From: Methanosaeta sp. UBA80
GTDB taxonomy: Archaea > Halobacteriota > Methanosarcinia > Methanotrichales > Methanotrichaceae
Length of the DNA stretch: 5,303 nt
Direction: 5' to 3'
NCBI GenBank assembly: GCA_002505805.1
Contig: DAWB01000201.1
Location: 1,672-6,974 of the forward strand
A program made the position numbers and the translations under genes. Below the pieces are notes generated by a model. It was not told where the DNA came from, did not search any database, and saw only the letters and a program-made list of their open reading frames with translations. Below, one piece after another: positions 1 through 4,862 of this stretch. Within the stretch, counting starts at the first letter, position 1. Each line of letters begins with the position of its first letter.

Positions 1-647
1 GCATAATACCCGCTGTCCTCGGCGCACTTCTCCTTGTTGTCCGCCCCATACCGGACATCTGCCCGGTGGCGGCACAGCAGGCAGAGTACAGCGGCGATGA
101 GAACTGGAGGCCGGTGATCCTCCTCTTTGCCGGTTCGACGCTGCGCTCCTGGGTCACTTTCGGGGCGATGACCTTCCTCCCCACCTACCTTGTCCTGAGC
201 GGATACCCTCTGATTGAGGCAACCTTTTTTATCAGCGCCATGCTCATTGCCGGAGTTGTCGGGCAGCTCACCGGAGGCTATCTCTCCGACCGGATGGGCA
301 GAAGACCGGTTGCCGTTGCAACTACCCTCTGCTCCATCCCCGCCTTTGCCGCGATTCTCCTGACCCAGGGTGCGCTTCAAATTGCTTCGATGCTTTGTTT
401 TGGGTTCTTCCTCTGGGCCTCGTTCTCGGTGACCATTGCCATGGCTCACGAGCTTATGCCCAGCAGGATCGGCCTGATCTCTGGCCTATTCATGGGTATA
501 GCCATGGGCGCGGGAGGTCTCGGTGTCTCCGTCTCGGGCGCAATTGCCGACCAGTTCGGGCTCACAGCCACCCTTTCCCTCTTCCCGGTCCTGATTTTTG
601 TGGCAGCCCTGCTCTTTGCAGTTGTGGGATACCAGCGGAAGGGCTAG
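1..647 (+). CDS. MFS exporter, C-terminal half, Fsr-like (partial, 5' end outside window)
   Basis: Integral membrane drug or metabolite efflux protein of the major facilitator superfamily; 214 residues are visible. The frame is open to the left edge (first full codon at base 3), so the GTG at 66 is internal and not a start. The visible part begins with the end of a membrane helix (residues about 1-13). A hydrophilic central loop (about 17-36) follows, then six hydrophobic helices. Between the second and third helices of this half is an MFS motif-A-like loop, GGYLSDRMGRRP (about residues 91-102), typical of the second six-helix bundle. A later stretch, MPSRIGLISGLFMGIAMGAG, followed by GAIADQFG, resembles fosmidomycin-resistance (Fsr) proteins, which export small anionic or phosphonate-like compounds. 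Membership of MFS is clear; the Fsr assignment comes from remembered motif similarity. The substrate is unknown. The TAG stop lies inside a terminator-like hairpin. Confidence 0.9.
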   Translation, partial: IIPAVLGALLLVVRPIPDICPVAAQQAEYSGDENWRPVILLFAGSTLRSWVTFGAMTFLPTYLVLSGYPLIEATFFISAMLIAGVVGQLTGGYLSDRMGRRPVAVATTLCSIPAFAAILLTQGALQIASMLCFGFFLWASFSVTIAMAHELMPSRIGLISGLFMGIAMGAGGLGVSVSGAIADQFGLTATLSLFPVLIFVAALLFAVVGYQRKG

Positions 648-656
648 AGCCCTTTT
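639..656 (+). terminator. Terminator-like hairpin and T-run at the end of the MFS gene
   Basis: AAGGGCT at 639-645 and AGCCCTT at 648-654 are perfect reverse complements around the bases AG, so in practice a 5-6 bp stem with a small loop could form. The T-run TTTT (653-656) closes the element. The hairpin includes the MFS stop codon. Archaeal termination depends mainly on U-tracts, so this is a plausible but weak terminator. The following TTTTAAAT could equally be a TATA box. Confidence 0.4.
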
Positions 657-660
657 AAAT
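653..660 (+). promoter_or_regulatory. Possible TATA box for the downstream methyltransferase
   Basis: TTTTAAAT is the only TATA-like stretch between the MFS gene and the methyltransferase. Initiation about 25 bases downstream would fall near 683-686, inside the 669-700 inverted repeat. That would give a leader of about 75 bases before the preferred start at 759. It overlaps the T-run of the terminator-like element, so the two readings compete. Weak support. Confidence 0.2.
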
Positions 661-668
661 TCAAGATG

Positions 669-700
669 CGGGCAAGGACAGCGCCCCTCCGCCTTGCCCG
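669..700 (+). repeat. 9-bp perfect inverted repeat, 14-base loop, in the MFS-methyltransferase gap
   Basis: CGGGCAAGG (669-677) pairs perfectly with CCTTGCCCG (692-700), leaving a 14-base loop. No T-run follows, so it is not a standard terminator. It lies between the MFS stop and the preferred methyltransferase start at 759. It could be a leader structure, a processing or stability element of a joint transcript, or an operator. Confidence 0.6.
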
Positions 701-758
701 ATGTGGTGGAAGAATTCATCTGCAAAAAGCGCAATCCTGGAATCTGTGGCAGACGATC

Positions 759-1394
759 ATGAATAATATAGACTTCTTTGAAAAAAATGCGGCAGAGTAT
801 GATTTGTGGTTTGAGGAGAATGAAGCGGCCTATAAATCTGAGATCCTGGCCCTGCGAGACCTCATCCCGGCCAAGGGAGTTGGACTGGAGATTGGCGTTG
901 GAACGGGCCGGTTCGCCGGCCCTCTGGGCATCAGGATCGGCGTGGAACCGGCAAAAGCGATGGCCGACAGGGCGCGCCGGAGAGGCATAGAGGTTCATGA
1001 GGCAAGAGCGGAAGCCCTTCCCTTCCAGGATGAATCATTCCACTTCGTGTTGATGGTGACTACTATCTGTTTCCTGGAAAATCCCCTGCAAGCTCTGGCG
1101 GAGGCAAAGAGGGTTTTGAGGCCTGGGGGGCGGATCATCATCGGAATGATCGATCCAAATAGCCCGTTAGGTCAGGATTATGAAAGGAAAAAGGCCAGGA
1201 GCAAGTTCTACAAATATGCTCATTTCCATTCAGTGGATCAGGTTATTCTCTGGCTGAAAAGCCTTGATTTTGACCTCATCGCCACCCGTCAGACCGTATT
1301 CAAGAGCATCAAAGATATCAGTGCGGCAGAGCCATTTGAAGAAGGTTACGGCAGAGGGGCCTTTGTGGCCATTGCCGGCAAAAAAAGATCTTAG
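759..1394 (+). CDS. Class I SAM-dependent methyltransferase (Methyltransf_11 type)
   Basis: Probably a soluble enzyme that transfers a methyl group from S-adenosylmethionine to an unidentified small molecule; 211 residues from the chosen start. Motif I is LEIGVGTGR (43-51), followed by the acidic end of strand 2 in GVEP (E63). A motif ALPFQDESFHFV (86-97) and the RVLRPGGR turn (118-125) complete a standard Rossmann methyltransferase core. A Lys/Arg/Tyr-rich segment follows (about 139-155), then a short C-terminal part that may form a substrate cap. The frame is open to an ATG at 666, but those 31 extra residues have no domain character and cover a perfect inverted repeat, so 759 (MNNIDFFEKNAAEYD, a typical family N-terminus) is preferred. 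Neither start has a convincing Shine-Dalgarno site. The gene follows the MFS gene on the same strand and overlaps the convergent CGGC gene by 4 bases. Confidence 0.9.
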   Translation: MNNIDFFEKNAAEYDLWFEENEAAYKSEILALRDLIPAKGVGLEIGVGTGRFAGPLGIRIGVEPAKAMADRARRRGIEVHEARAEALPFQDESFHFVLMVTTICFLENPLQALAEAKRVLRPGGRIIIGMIDPNSPLGQDYERKKARSKFYKYAHFHSVDQVILWLKSLDFDLIATRQTVFKSIKDISAAEPFEEGYGRGAFVAIAGKKRS

Positions 1395-1723
1395 TGAGTC
1401 CAGTCAATTATCTTTATGCCGGGCCCGACTTTCTTGGCTATGCTCTTCTTTATCTCTTCGTAGTGAGGGCAGGGAAAGCCTATGGGATTTCCCCGGCTGA
1501 TGCAGGAGGCGATGACTATGGCCTCTGCTCCACGCTCCACCATCAGGGCTGCCCTGGAGACGGCTCTCTTGCCCGGGCAGCCTCCGCAGGAGACGAAGCC
1601 CTCGATATCAACCGGGCCGGTCTCGGCAAAGGCCATCTTTCCCTCTGATGCAACCTTAAAATCCATGGTTCCGGGACACATGTCCTCTGTCTGCTGACAT
1701 CTTATTATGCCGACTTTGATCAT
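1391..1723 (-). CDS. CGGC-domain Cys-rich protein
   Basis: Small, probably cytoplasmic protein of 110 residues belonging to the CGGC-domain family (name from its Cys-Gly-Gly-Cys motif). The family is predicted to bind metal and has no established reaction that I know of. Cysteines fall at 9 and 16 (RCQQTEDMC), 46 and 49 (the SCGGC motif), 74 (ASC) and 85 with His87 (PCPH), giving several candidate ligands. The start at 1723 is chosen because GAGGTGA lies 5 bases upstream and the protein then opens with the strand MIKVGIIRC. The frame continues upstream to 1849, but that would run into the preceding methyltransferase and adds no recognisable domain. It is last in the minus-strand array, 71 bases after the methyltransferase stop. 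Its TAA stop interlocks with the TAG of the convergent methyltransferase. A metal-handling or redox role is inference. Confidence 0.88.
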   Translation of the reverse strand: MIKVGIIRCQQTEDMCPGTMDFKVASEGKMAFAETGPVDIEGFVSCGGCPGKRAVSRAALMVERGAEAIVIASCISRGNPIGFPCPHYEEIKKSIAKKVGPGIKIIDWTH

Positions 1724-1728
1724 TTCCT

Positions 1729-1735
1729 TCACCTC
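1729..1735 (-). promoter_or_regulatory. Ribosome binding site fixing the CGGC start
   Basis: GAGGTGA sits 5 bases before the ATG at 1723 and is close to an ideal anti-16S match. No comparable site precedes the longer in-frame starts at 1753, 1783 or 1849, so this site decides the start. Confidence 0.75.
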
Positions 1736-1762
1736 ATCTTCCAGCGCACCCATGCATATTCC

Positions 1763-1770
1763 TTTTATAT
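1763..1770 (-). promoter_or_regulatory. Possible TATA box for the CGGC gene
   Basis: On the minus strand the sequence reads ATATAAAA followed by GG, in the 71-base gap after the methyltransferase stop. A start of transcription about 25 bases downstream would leave a leader of roughly 15-20 bases containing the GAGGTGA site, which is a sensible archaeal arrangement. It suggests that the CGGC gene may have its own promoter besides read-through. Based only on position and composition. Confidence 0.3.
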
Positions 1771-1794
1771 TGCCGCTTTCCATCAGCCTGAATT

Positions 1795-2427
1795 TCAATT
1801 GATGTCTGCTCCAGCCTTTTTCAGCCTCAAGAGCAGGAATATGCCGCACGTCTCCAGCCGCTTCTCCTGAAACTTCAGAGATGGATCATCCAGGATGATC
1901 CTGGCCCTTTCTTCAGTCATGACCGAGGAGACGAAACGCAGGTGTAATAATGCAAACCAGGCCGCCAGGCTGCCGAAATCCCTTGCCAGTTTTCGCCTGG
2001 CCTCGGGAGATGGATCCCTCCAGTGGTCGTAAATCCAGGCCTCTCCTCCCGGCTCAAGCACTCTGTAGAGCTCATTGAGCCCAGCCGCTTTATCCGGCCA
2101 GTGGTGCAGGCTGAAGGTGCTGACCACCAGGGCGAAGAATTCATCCTCATAGGGCAGGCTGGATACCTCGCCCACATCGAAATGTGGTGCATTTGCCAGC
2201 CCGATCTTGCTGGCGCTTGCCCTGGCAGCTTCAATCGCCTTTGGCGAGACATCCGCTCCATATGCCTTCAGATGGATGCTCTTCTCTGCGATCTTAAGGG
2301 GAAGCAGGCCGCGCCCTGTGCCCACATCCAGCACATTGCCTCTTGTCAATGAAGCGTAGACTGCATCTGCTACCTCCTGATAAAAGCCGTCCCTAACGGC
2401 ATTCAATCCTTTGATCGGATTATGCAT
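1795..2427 (-). CDS. Class I SAM-dependent methyltransferase
   Basis: Probably a soluble methyltransferase of 210 residues acting on an unidentified acceptor. Motif I is VLDVGTGRG (32-40) and strand 2 ends in GADVSP (D59), the usual ribose-binding acid. Motif SSLPYEDEFF (89-98) is followed by VVSTFSLHHWPD (101-112), the common His-His signature of Methyltransf_11/25 enzymes, and by RVLEPGGE (122-129). The C-terminal part (about 145-210) is helical and family-specific. The ATG at 2427 immediately follows the TAA of the ABC permease (TAAATG, no gap). AAAGGAGGT lies 8 bases upstream inside the permease gene, so translation is surely coupled. This links its function to the exporter: it may modify the exported compound or its precursor (inference). 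It is only distantly similar to the methyltransferase at 759-1394, so the two are not recent duplicates. Confidence 0.92.
   Translation of the reverse strand: MHNPIKGLNAVRDGFYQEVADAVYASLTRGNVLDVGTGRGLLPLKIAEKSIHLKAYGADVSPKAIEAARASASKIGLANAPHFDVGEVSSLPYEDEFFALVVSTFSLHHWPDKAAGLNELYRVLEPGGEAWIYDHWRDPSPEARRKLARDFGSLAAWFALLHLRFVSSVMTEERARIILDDPSLKFQEKRLETCGIFLLLRLKKAGADIN
1883..1901 (-). repeat. 19-bp perfect palindrome inside the methyltransferase gene
   Basis: GGATCATCC and GGATGATCC are perfect reverse complements around a single central base at 1892. A second dyad, CCAGGAT/ATCCTGG around 1897 (1890-1904), overlaps it. The sequence encodes the R-I-I-L-D-D-P stretch, where repeated ATC and GAT codons are naturally complementary, so codon choice may fully explain it. 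Confidence 0.55.
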
Positions 2428-3195
2428 TTAGCTGAACCTCCTTTGCAGCAGACTATTGGCCGGAAGCAGAAATAAAATCAAGAACAAGAGCAATATGAGC
2501 AGATCCCAGATAAATACCGTGCCGTCTATCGAAAGAAAAGATGCCTTCAGTCCCTGCACGGTGTAGGTCAGAGGCAGCAGCCGTGAGAGCAGCTGCAGCC
2601 CCTCAGGCAGGGCTGATACCGGATAGACCACACCGCAGAGGAACACCATGAGAAACCTGGGCAGATTGAGAAGGGTCTGGGCCTCGAAGACCTCCCGCAC
2701 CGCTACGCTGAAGAGAGCACCCATGGAAGAGAAGACCATGAGAGATATCAAGGATGTCAGAGCCAGCCCGACGAAATCCGGCTTAAGCCCCAGATAGATC
2801 ACCGCCCCGGCGGCCACAATCGCCGTCATCATCAGCCCGAAGAGAAAGCCGCCCAAAACCTTTCCCAGGAGAACTGCTGTCATGCTCAGTGGAGCCAGCA
2901 GCAGCCTCTCCAGAGTTCCCAGCCTCAGCTCGAAGTTGATAACCACAGCTTCCGCTGCAGTGGTGCTGAATATTATGGTCATGGCCAGGAGGCCCGGGAC
3001 CAGTTCAGCAAAGTCGCCTGGATTGCGCAGGTAAAAGGCCAGCGTCCAGGCCAGTGGGAAGACCATGCCCCAACTTATGGCCGGTGGTTTGAGGTAATAG
3101 GTTTTCATATCCTTGATGGTAATATGATAGATGCCTCGCATCTGATCCTGCCACATCATCTTCCCCCTCACCTTCTCCATCACTTTCCCCATCAC
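2428..3195 (-). CDS. ABC-2 type transporter permease
   Basis: Membrane subunit of an ABC-2 exporter, 255 residues from the GTG at 3195. Hydrophobic segments fall at about 39-57, 65-86, 107-135, 141-166, 178-197 and 228-248, giving the usual six helices. After helix 2 lies ELRLGTLERLLLAPLS (89-104), the conserved cytoplasmic coupling segment of this family. Its partner is the ATPase directly upstream, whose TGA overlaps this GTG (GTGA). GAGGAG lies 7 bases before the GTG and supports it. ATGs at 3192, 3180, 3159, 3156 and 3141 are also possible, because the N-terminus (MMGK, VMEK, VRGK, MMWQ) is encoded by a 12-bp tandem repeat rather than by family-conserved sequence. The substrate is unknown; ABC-2 systems export drugs, lipids, polysaccharides or small metabolites. 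Confidence 0.93.
   Translation of the reverse strand: MMGKVMEKVRGKMMWQDQMRGIYHITIKDMKTYYLKPPAISWGMVFPLAWTLAFYLRNPGDFAELVPGLLAMTIIFSTTAAEAVVINFELRLGTLERLLLAPLSMTAVLLGKVLGGFLFGLMMTAIVAAGAVIYLGLKPDFVGLALTSLISLMVFSSMGALFSVAVREVFEAQTLLNLPRFLMVFLCGVVYPVSALPEGLQLLSRLLPLTYTVQGLKASFLSIDGTVFIWDLLILLLFLILFLLPANSLLQRRFS
2436..2442 (-). promoter_or_regulatory. Strong ribosome binding site for the second methyltransferase
   Basis: AGGAGGT is placed 8 bases before the ATG at 2427, within the last codons of the permease gene. With the TAAATG junction it indicates efficient coupled translation and fixes the methyltransferase start. Confidence 0.75.
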
Positions 3196-3200
3196 CTTCC
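3153..3200 (-). repeat. 12-bp imperfect tandem repeat, four copies, at the ATPase/permease junction
   Basis: Read on the minus strand from 3200, four 12-base units occur in a row (3200-3189, 3188-3177, 3176-3165, 3164-3153) with approximate consensus GGAAGGTGATGG. Each differs from it at one to three positions. The unit is a multiple of three, so copies can be gained or lost without a frameshift. In the permease frame the copies read MMGK, VMEK, VRGK, MMWQ. Each copy contains a GGTGA-like motif and most contain ATG, so the repeat multiplies possible start signals. Confidence 0.75.
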
Positions 3201-4187
3201 AACTCCTCTTCCCTTTCCTGAACCCTTATCAGCAGCCATAACCTGGGGAGACAGGCCGGTTATCTGGAGAAAAGCGTCCTCAAGGCTGGGTCGGATGGTG
3301 CTGGCTGATTCTACTCCTATCCCGCTTTCCCTGGAAAACTGAAAAACAGCATCGAATATTCGAGGAGGATCCCCTCCATAAATTCGGATACGACTGCTGT
3401 CCAGGAGTGAGGCCTGCAGCTCACCCAGAAAGGACTGGAGAGCGCCAATCCGGCCCGAGACATCGCCCCTGAAGGAAAACTCGATCAGAGATTGCTCCTG
3501 CACCAGGCGCTTGAGGCCCTCTGGGGTATCGATGCTAACAATCCTGCCCCGCACCAGTATGGCAATGCGGTCGCAGAGCATATCCGCCTCAGCCAGATAA
3601 TGGGTGGTTAGAAAGACGGTGAGCCCCTTCTCGCGCAATCCGGATATGAGGCTCCTCAAAGAGCGGGCTGCTGCGGCATCAAGGCCAGTAGTCGGCTCAT
3701 CGAGAAAGAGAAGGCGTGGCTCGTGCACCAGGGCGGCGGCTATGGTGAGGGCGCGCTTCATCCCCCTGGAGAAGGTGGCGAAATGATCCTCCTTTCGCTC
3801 ATAAAGGCCGAAGTCCTGGAGCAGTCGGTCCACTCGGGAATTTTGCTGAGATCGGGGAACGCCGTAAAGCCGGGCCATGAAGAGGAGATTCTCTCGAGCC
3901 GACAGCTCATCATAGAGATTGGAGATATCCGGCACCACGCCCACATATCTCCTGGCCAGATAGATGTCGCCTGGAAGATGGCATCCTAGAACGCTGGCTC
4001 TTCCACCCGAAGGCTGGGTGAGGCCGACCAGCATACGGATGGTGCTGGTCTTGCCCGAGCCGTTGGGTCCCAGAAAGCCGAATATCTCGCCTTCATCTAC
4101 ATGAAAGCTGATGCAGTCCACGGCCAGGAGATCGCCGTAGCGTTTAGTCAGTTTATCTGCAATGATTGCAGCGTTTTTCTGAGACAT
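3192..4187 (-). CDS. ABC-2 type transporter ATP-binding protein
   Basis: Cytoplasmic ATPase that powers the ABC-2 permease encoded next; 331 residues from the chosen start. Walker A is GPNGSGKT (40-47). The Q-loop region is VGVVPDISNLYDELSARENL (82-101), with Asp87 where Gln is usual. The signature is FSRGM (139-143), a common variant of LSGGQ in this subfamily. Walker B is LLFLDEP (159-165), the D-loop TGLD (167-170) and the switch His196 in TTHYLAEAD. After about residue 215 comes a regulatory C-terminal domain typical of ABC-2 ATPases. The tail ends in a low-complexity Gly/Lys/Arg stretch (GSGKGRGVGR) encoded by purine-rich DNA. The frame is open to an ATG at 4223, but GGGAG 7 bases before 4187 favours the shorter form. 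Its stop overlaps the permease start. Confidence 0.95.
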   Translation of the reverse strand: MSQKNAAIIADKLTKRYGDLLAVDCISFHVDEGEIFGFLGPNGSGKTSTIRMLVGLTQPSGGRASVLGCHLPGDIYLARRYVGVVPDISNLYDELSARENLLFMARLYGVPRSQQNSRVDRLLQDFGLYERKEDHFATFSRGMKRALTIAAALVHEPRLLFLDEPTTGLDAAAARSLRSLISGLREKGLTVFLTTHYLAEADMLCDRIAILVRGRIVSIDTPEGLKRLVQEQSLIEFSFRGDVSGRIGALQSFLGELQASLLDSSRIRIYGGDPPRIFDAVFQFSRESGIGVESASTIRPSLEDAFLQITGLSPQVMAADKGSGKGRGVGR

Positions 4188-4194
4188 ATCAGAT

Positions 4195-4199
4195 CTCCC
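4195..4199 (-). promoter_or_regulatory. Ribosome binding site fixing the ABC ATPase start
   Basis: GGGAG lies 7 bases before the ATG at 4187. The upstream in-frame ATG at 4223 has no such site but begins 2 bases after the stop of the mini-ORF, so re-initiation there cannot be excluded. Confidence 0.6.
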
Positions 4200-4225
4200 A
4201 GGGCATTCAGTCGGATGGAGCATCT

Positions 4226-4282
4226 CTATTTAGGACGCCCGCCTTTTGGAATTTCACAAAGCTCATAGACAGTCGCCTTCAT
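4226..4282 (-). CDS. Possible 18-codon mini-ORF coupled to the regulator gene
   Basis: The TGA of the regulator overlaps an ATG as ATGA, opening an 18-codon frame MKATVYELCEIPKGGRPK that ends with TAG at 4226. It fills most of the 91-base gap before the ABC ATPase, and its stop lies 2 bases before the alternative ATPase ATG at 4223. ATGA junctions are usual for coupled genes, yet one can arise by chance. There is no clear own ribosome binding site. The short L-x-E-I-P-x-G pattern faintly recalls the beginning of FeoA-type proteins, which often accompany FeoB, so a decayed FeoA gene is one speculative reading. A leader peptide or a chance frame are the alternatives. Confidence 0.25.
   Translation of the reverse strand: MKATVYELCEIPKGGRPK
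4230..4237 (-). promoter_or_regulatory. Weak TATA-like element upstream of the ABC genes
   Basis: The minus strand reads CCTAAATA here, about 45 bases before the ATPase start. Transcription beginning about 25 bases downstream would give a leader of about 18 bases that includes the GGGAG site. The match is poor, and read-through from the regulator gene is equally likely. Confidence 0.15.
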
Positions 4283-4794
4283 TCTCTCGGTGACGCCGAT
4301 TTATGCCCGTCCGGCACCTTATCGGCATCGGAGCGGCAGGTGCAGCGGTTGCAGAGATCGCATTTCTCGGCCCGTCCGTTCTCACAATATCTCTTGAAGT
4401 TCTCAATCCATATCGGCTGGCGGGAGGAGAGCCCAGCAAACTGCACAAACTTCTTCAGCCGCTCCATGCTCTCCCTTCCCACATGGTGCTCCATCTGGCA
4501 GGCATCCTTCTCCGCCGAATTCCTGTCCACTCCTATGATCTCCAGGAAGTCGGCTATAGCCCTGTGCTTGCCTTTTAGCTCCAGGGCCAGCCTCCTGCCC
4601 GAGTCGGTCAGAGTGGCTCCGGCATAGCTCTCGTAATGCAGTAGCCCCTCATTTTGCAGCTTCTGGAGCATCTCTGTAGCCGAGGAGGGTTTGACCCCCA
4701 TCTCTGCCGCGATCCTGCCCGTGGCAGCACGCCCTTCCTCTAGCTCCAGAGCATGGATGATCTCTATGTATTCCTCCACTCTCTTGCGTTTCAT
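4279..4794 (-). CDS. DtxR/MntR-family metal-dependent transcriptional regulator with Cys-rich tail
   Basis: Metal-sensing DNA-binding protein of 171 residues, expected to repress metal uptake genes when Fe2+ or Mn2+ is bound. The N-terminal winged helix spans about 5-65 (recognition region VKPSSATEMLQKLQ, 34-47; wing YESYAGATLTDSG). The dimerisation and metal-binding domain follows to about 120. Residues at the MntR ligand positions are E8, E11, H77, C99, E102 and H103. Cys at 99 is the DtxR/IdeR (iron) choice, while E8 is neither the Met of DtxR nor the Asp of MntR. There is no SH3-like third domain. Instead residues 123-171 carry Cys137, 145, 148, 151 and 153, a possible extra metal or Fe-S site. 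The gene starts 62 bases after feoB, and iron-responsive control of feoB is the natural inference. A weak AGAAGGG precedes the ATG. Confidence 0.93.
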   Translation of the reverse strand: MKRKRVEEYIEIIHALELEEGRAATGRIAAEMGVKPSSATEMLQKLQNEGLLHYESYAGATLTDSGRRLALELKGKHRAIADFLEIIGVDRNSAEKDACQMEHHVGRESMERLKKFVQFAGLSSRQPIWIENFKRYCENGRAEKCDLCNRCTCRSDADKVPDGHKSASPRE

Positions 4795-4820
4795 GACACC
4801 CTTCTCACAGCATCCAGGTT

Positions 4821-4830
4821 ATTTTAATAT
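4821..4830 (-). promoter_or_regulatory. Possible TATA box for the regulator gene
   Basis: The minus strand reads ATATTAAAAT in the feoB-regulator gap, the most AT-rich spot of the right half. A transcription start about 25 bases downstream falls close to the ATG at 4794, giving a very short leader as is common in archaea. The position suggests that the regulator, and perhaps the exporter genes, can be transcribed independently of feoB. No clear DtxR-box palindrome was found around it. Confidence 0.3.
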
Positions 4831-4862
4831 CATCTTTCTCATCCATTTCATCCTCCTCATCC
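4827..4862 (-). repeat. 9-bp imperfect tandem repeat, four copies, across the feoB stop
   Basis: Read on the minus strand from 4862, four 9-base units follow each other with the pattern GGATGA plus three variable bases (the last copy has AGATGA). The first copy contains the last codon and TGA stop of feoB, so TGA recurs in the same frame every nine bases. It is purine-rich and resembles ribosome-binding sequence. Its last copy runs into the TATA-like stretch. Confidence 0.6.

Noticed and set aside
666..758. N-terminal extension of the plus-strand methyltransferase from the ATG at 666
   Set aside because: The 31 extra residues have no domain similarity, no ribosome binding site precedes the ATG, and the stretch contains a perfect inverted repeat suggesting non-coding leader.
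486..998. Long open frame on the minus strand across the MFS end and the methyltransferase start
   Set aside because: It is antisense to two genes with clear domains, crosses their gap, has no recognisable motif and a composition typical of a shadow frame.
1724..1849. N-terminal extension of the CGGC protein to the ATG at 1849
   Set aside because: The GAGGTGA site precedes 1723 exactly, the extra 42 residues resemble no domain, and the extension would overlap the upstream methyltransferase by 55 bases.
2023..2352. 109-codon plus-strand frame inside the second methyltransferase
   Set aside because: Antisense shadow of a well-supported methyltransferase; no motif or ribosome binding site.
3005..3202. 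Acidic Gly/Glu/Asp-rich minus-strand frame starting near 3202
   Set aside because: The acidic low-complexity start is merely the 12-bp repeat read in another frame inside the permease gene.
4166..4627. 153-codon plus-strand frame opposite the regulator
   Set aside because: Antisense to the DtxR-family gene, whose metal ligands and winged helix are unmistakable; no domain seen in the antisense product.
4795..4856. DtxR-box operator in the feoB-regulator gap
   Set aside because: The AT-rich GGTTATTTTAATATC stretch is only weakly symmetric and does not match the classical iron-box palindrome; the real feoB promoter lies outside the window.
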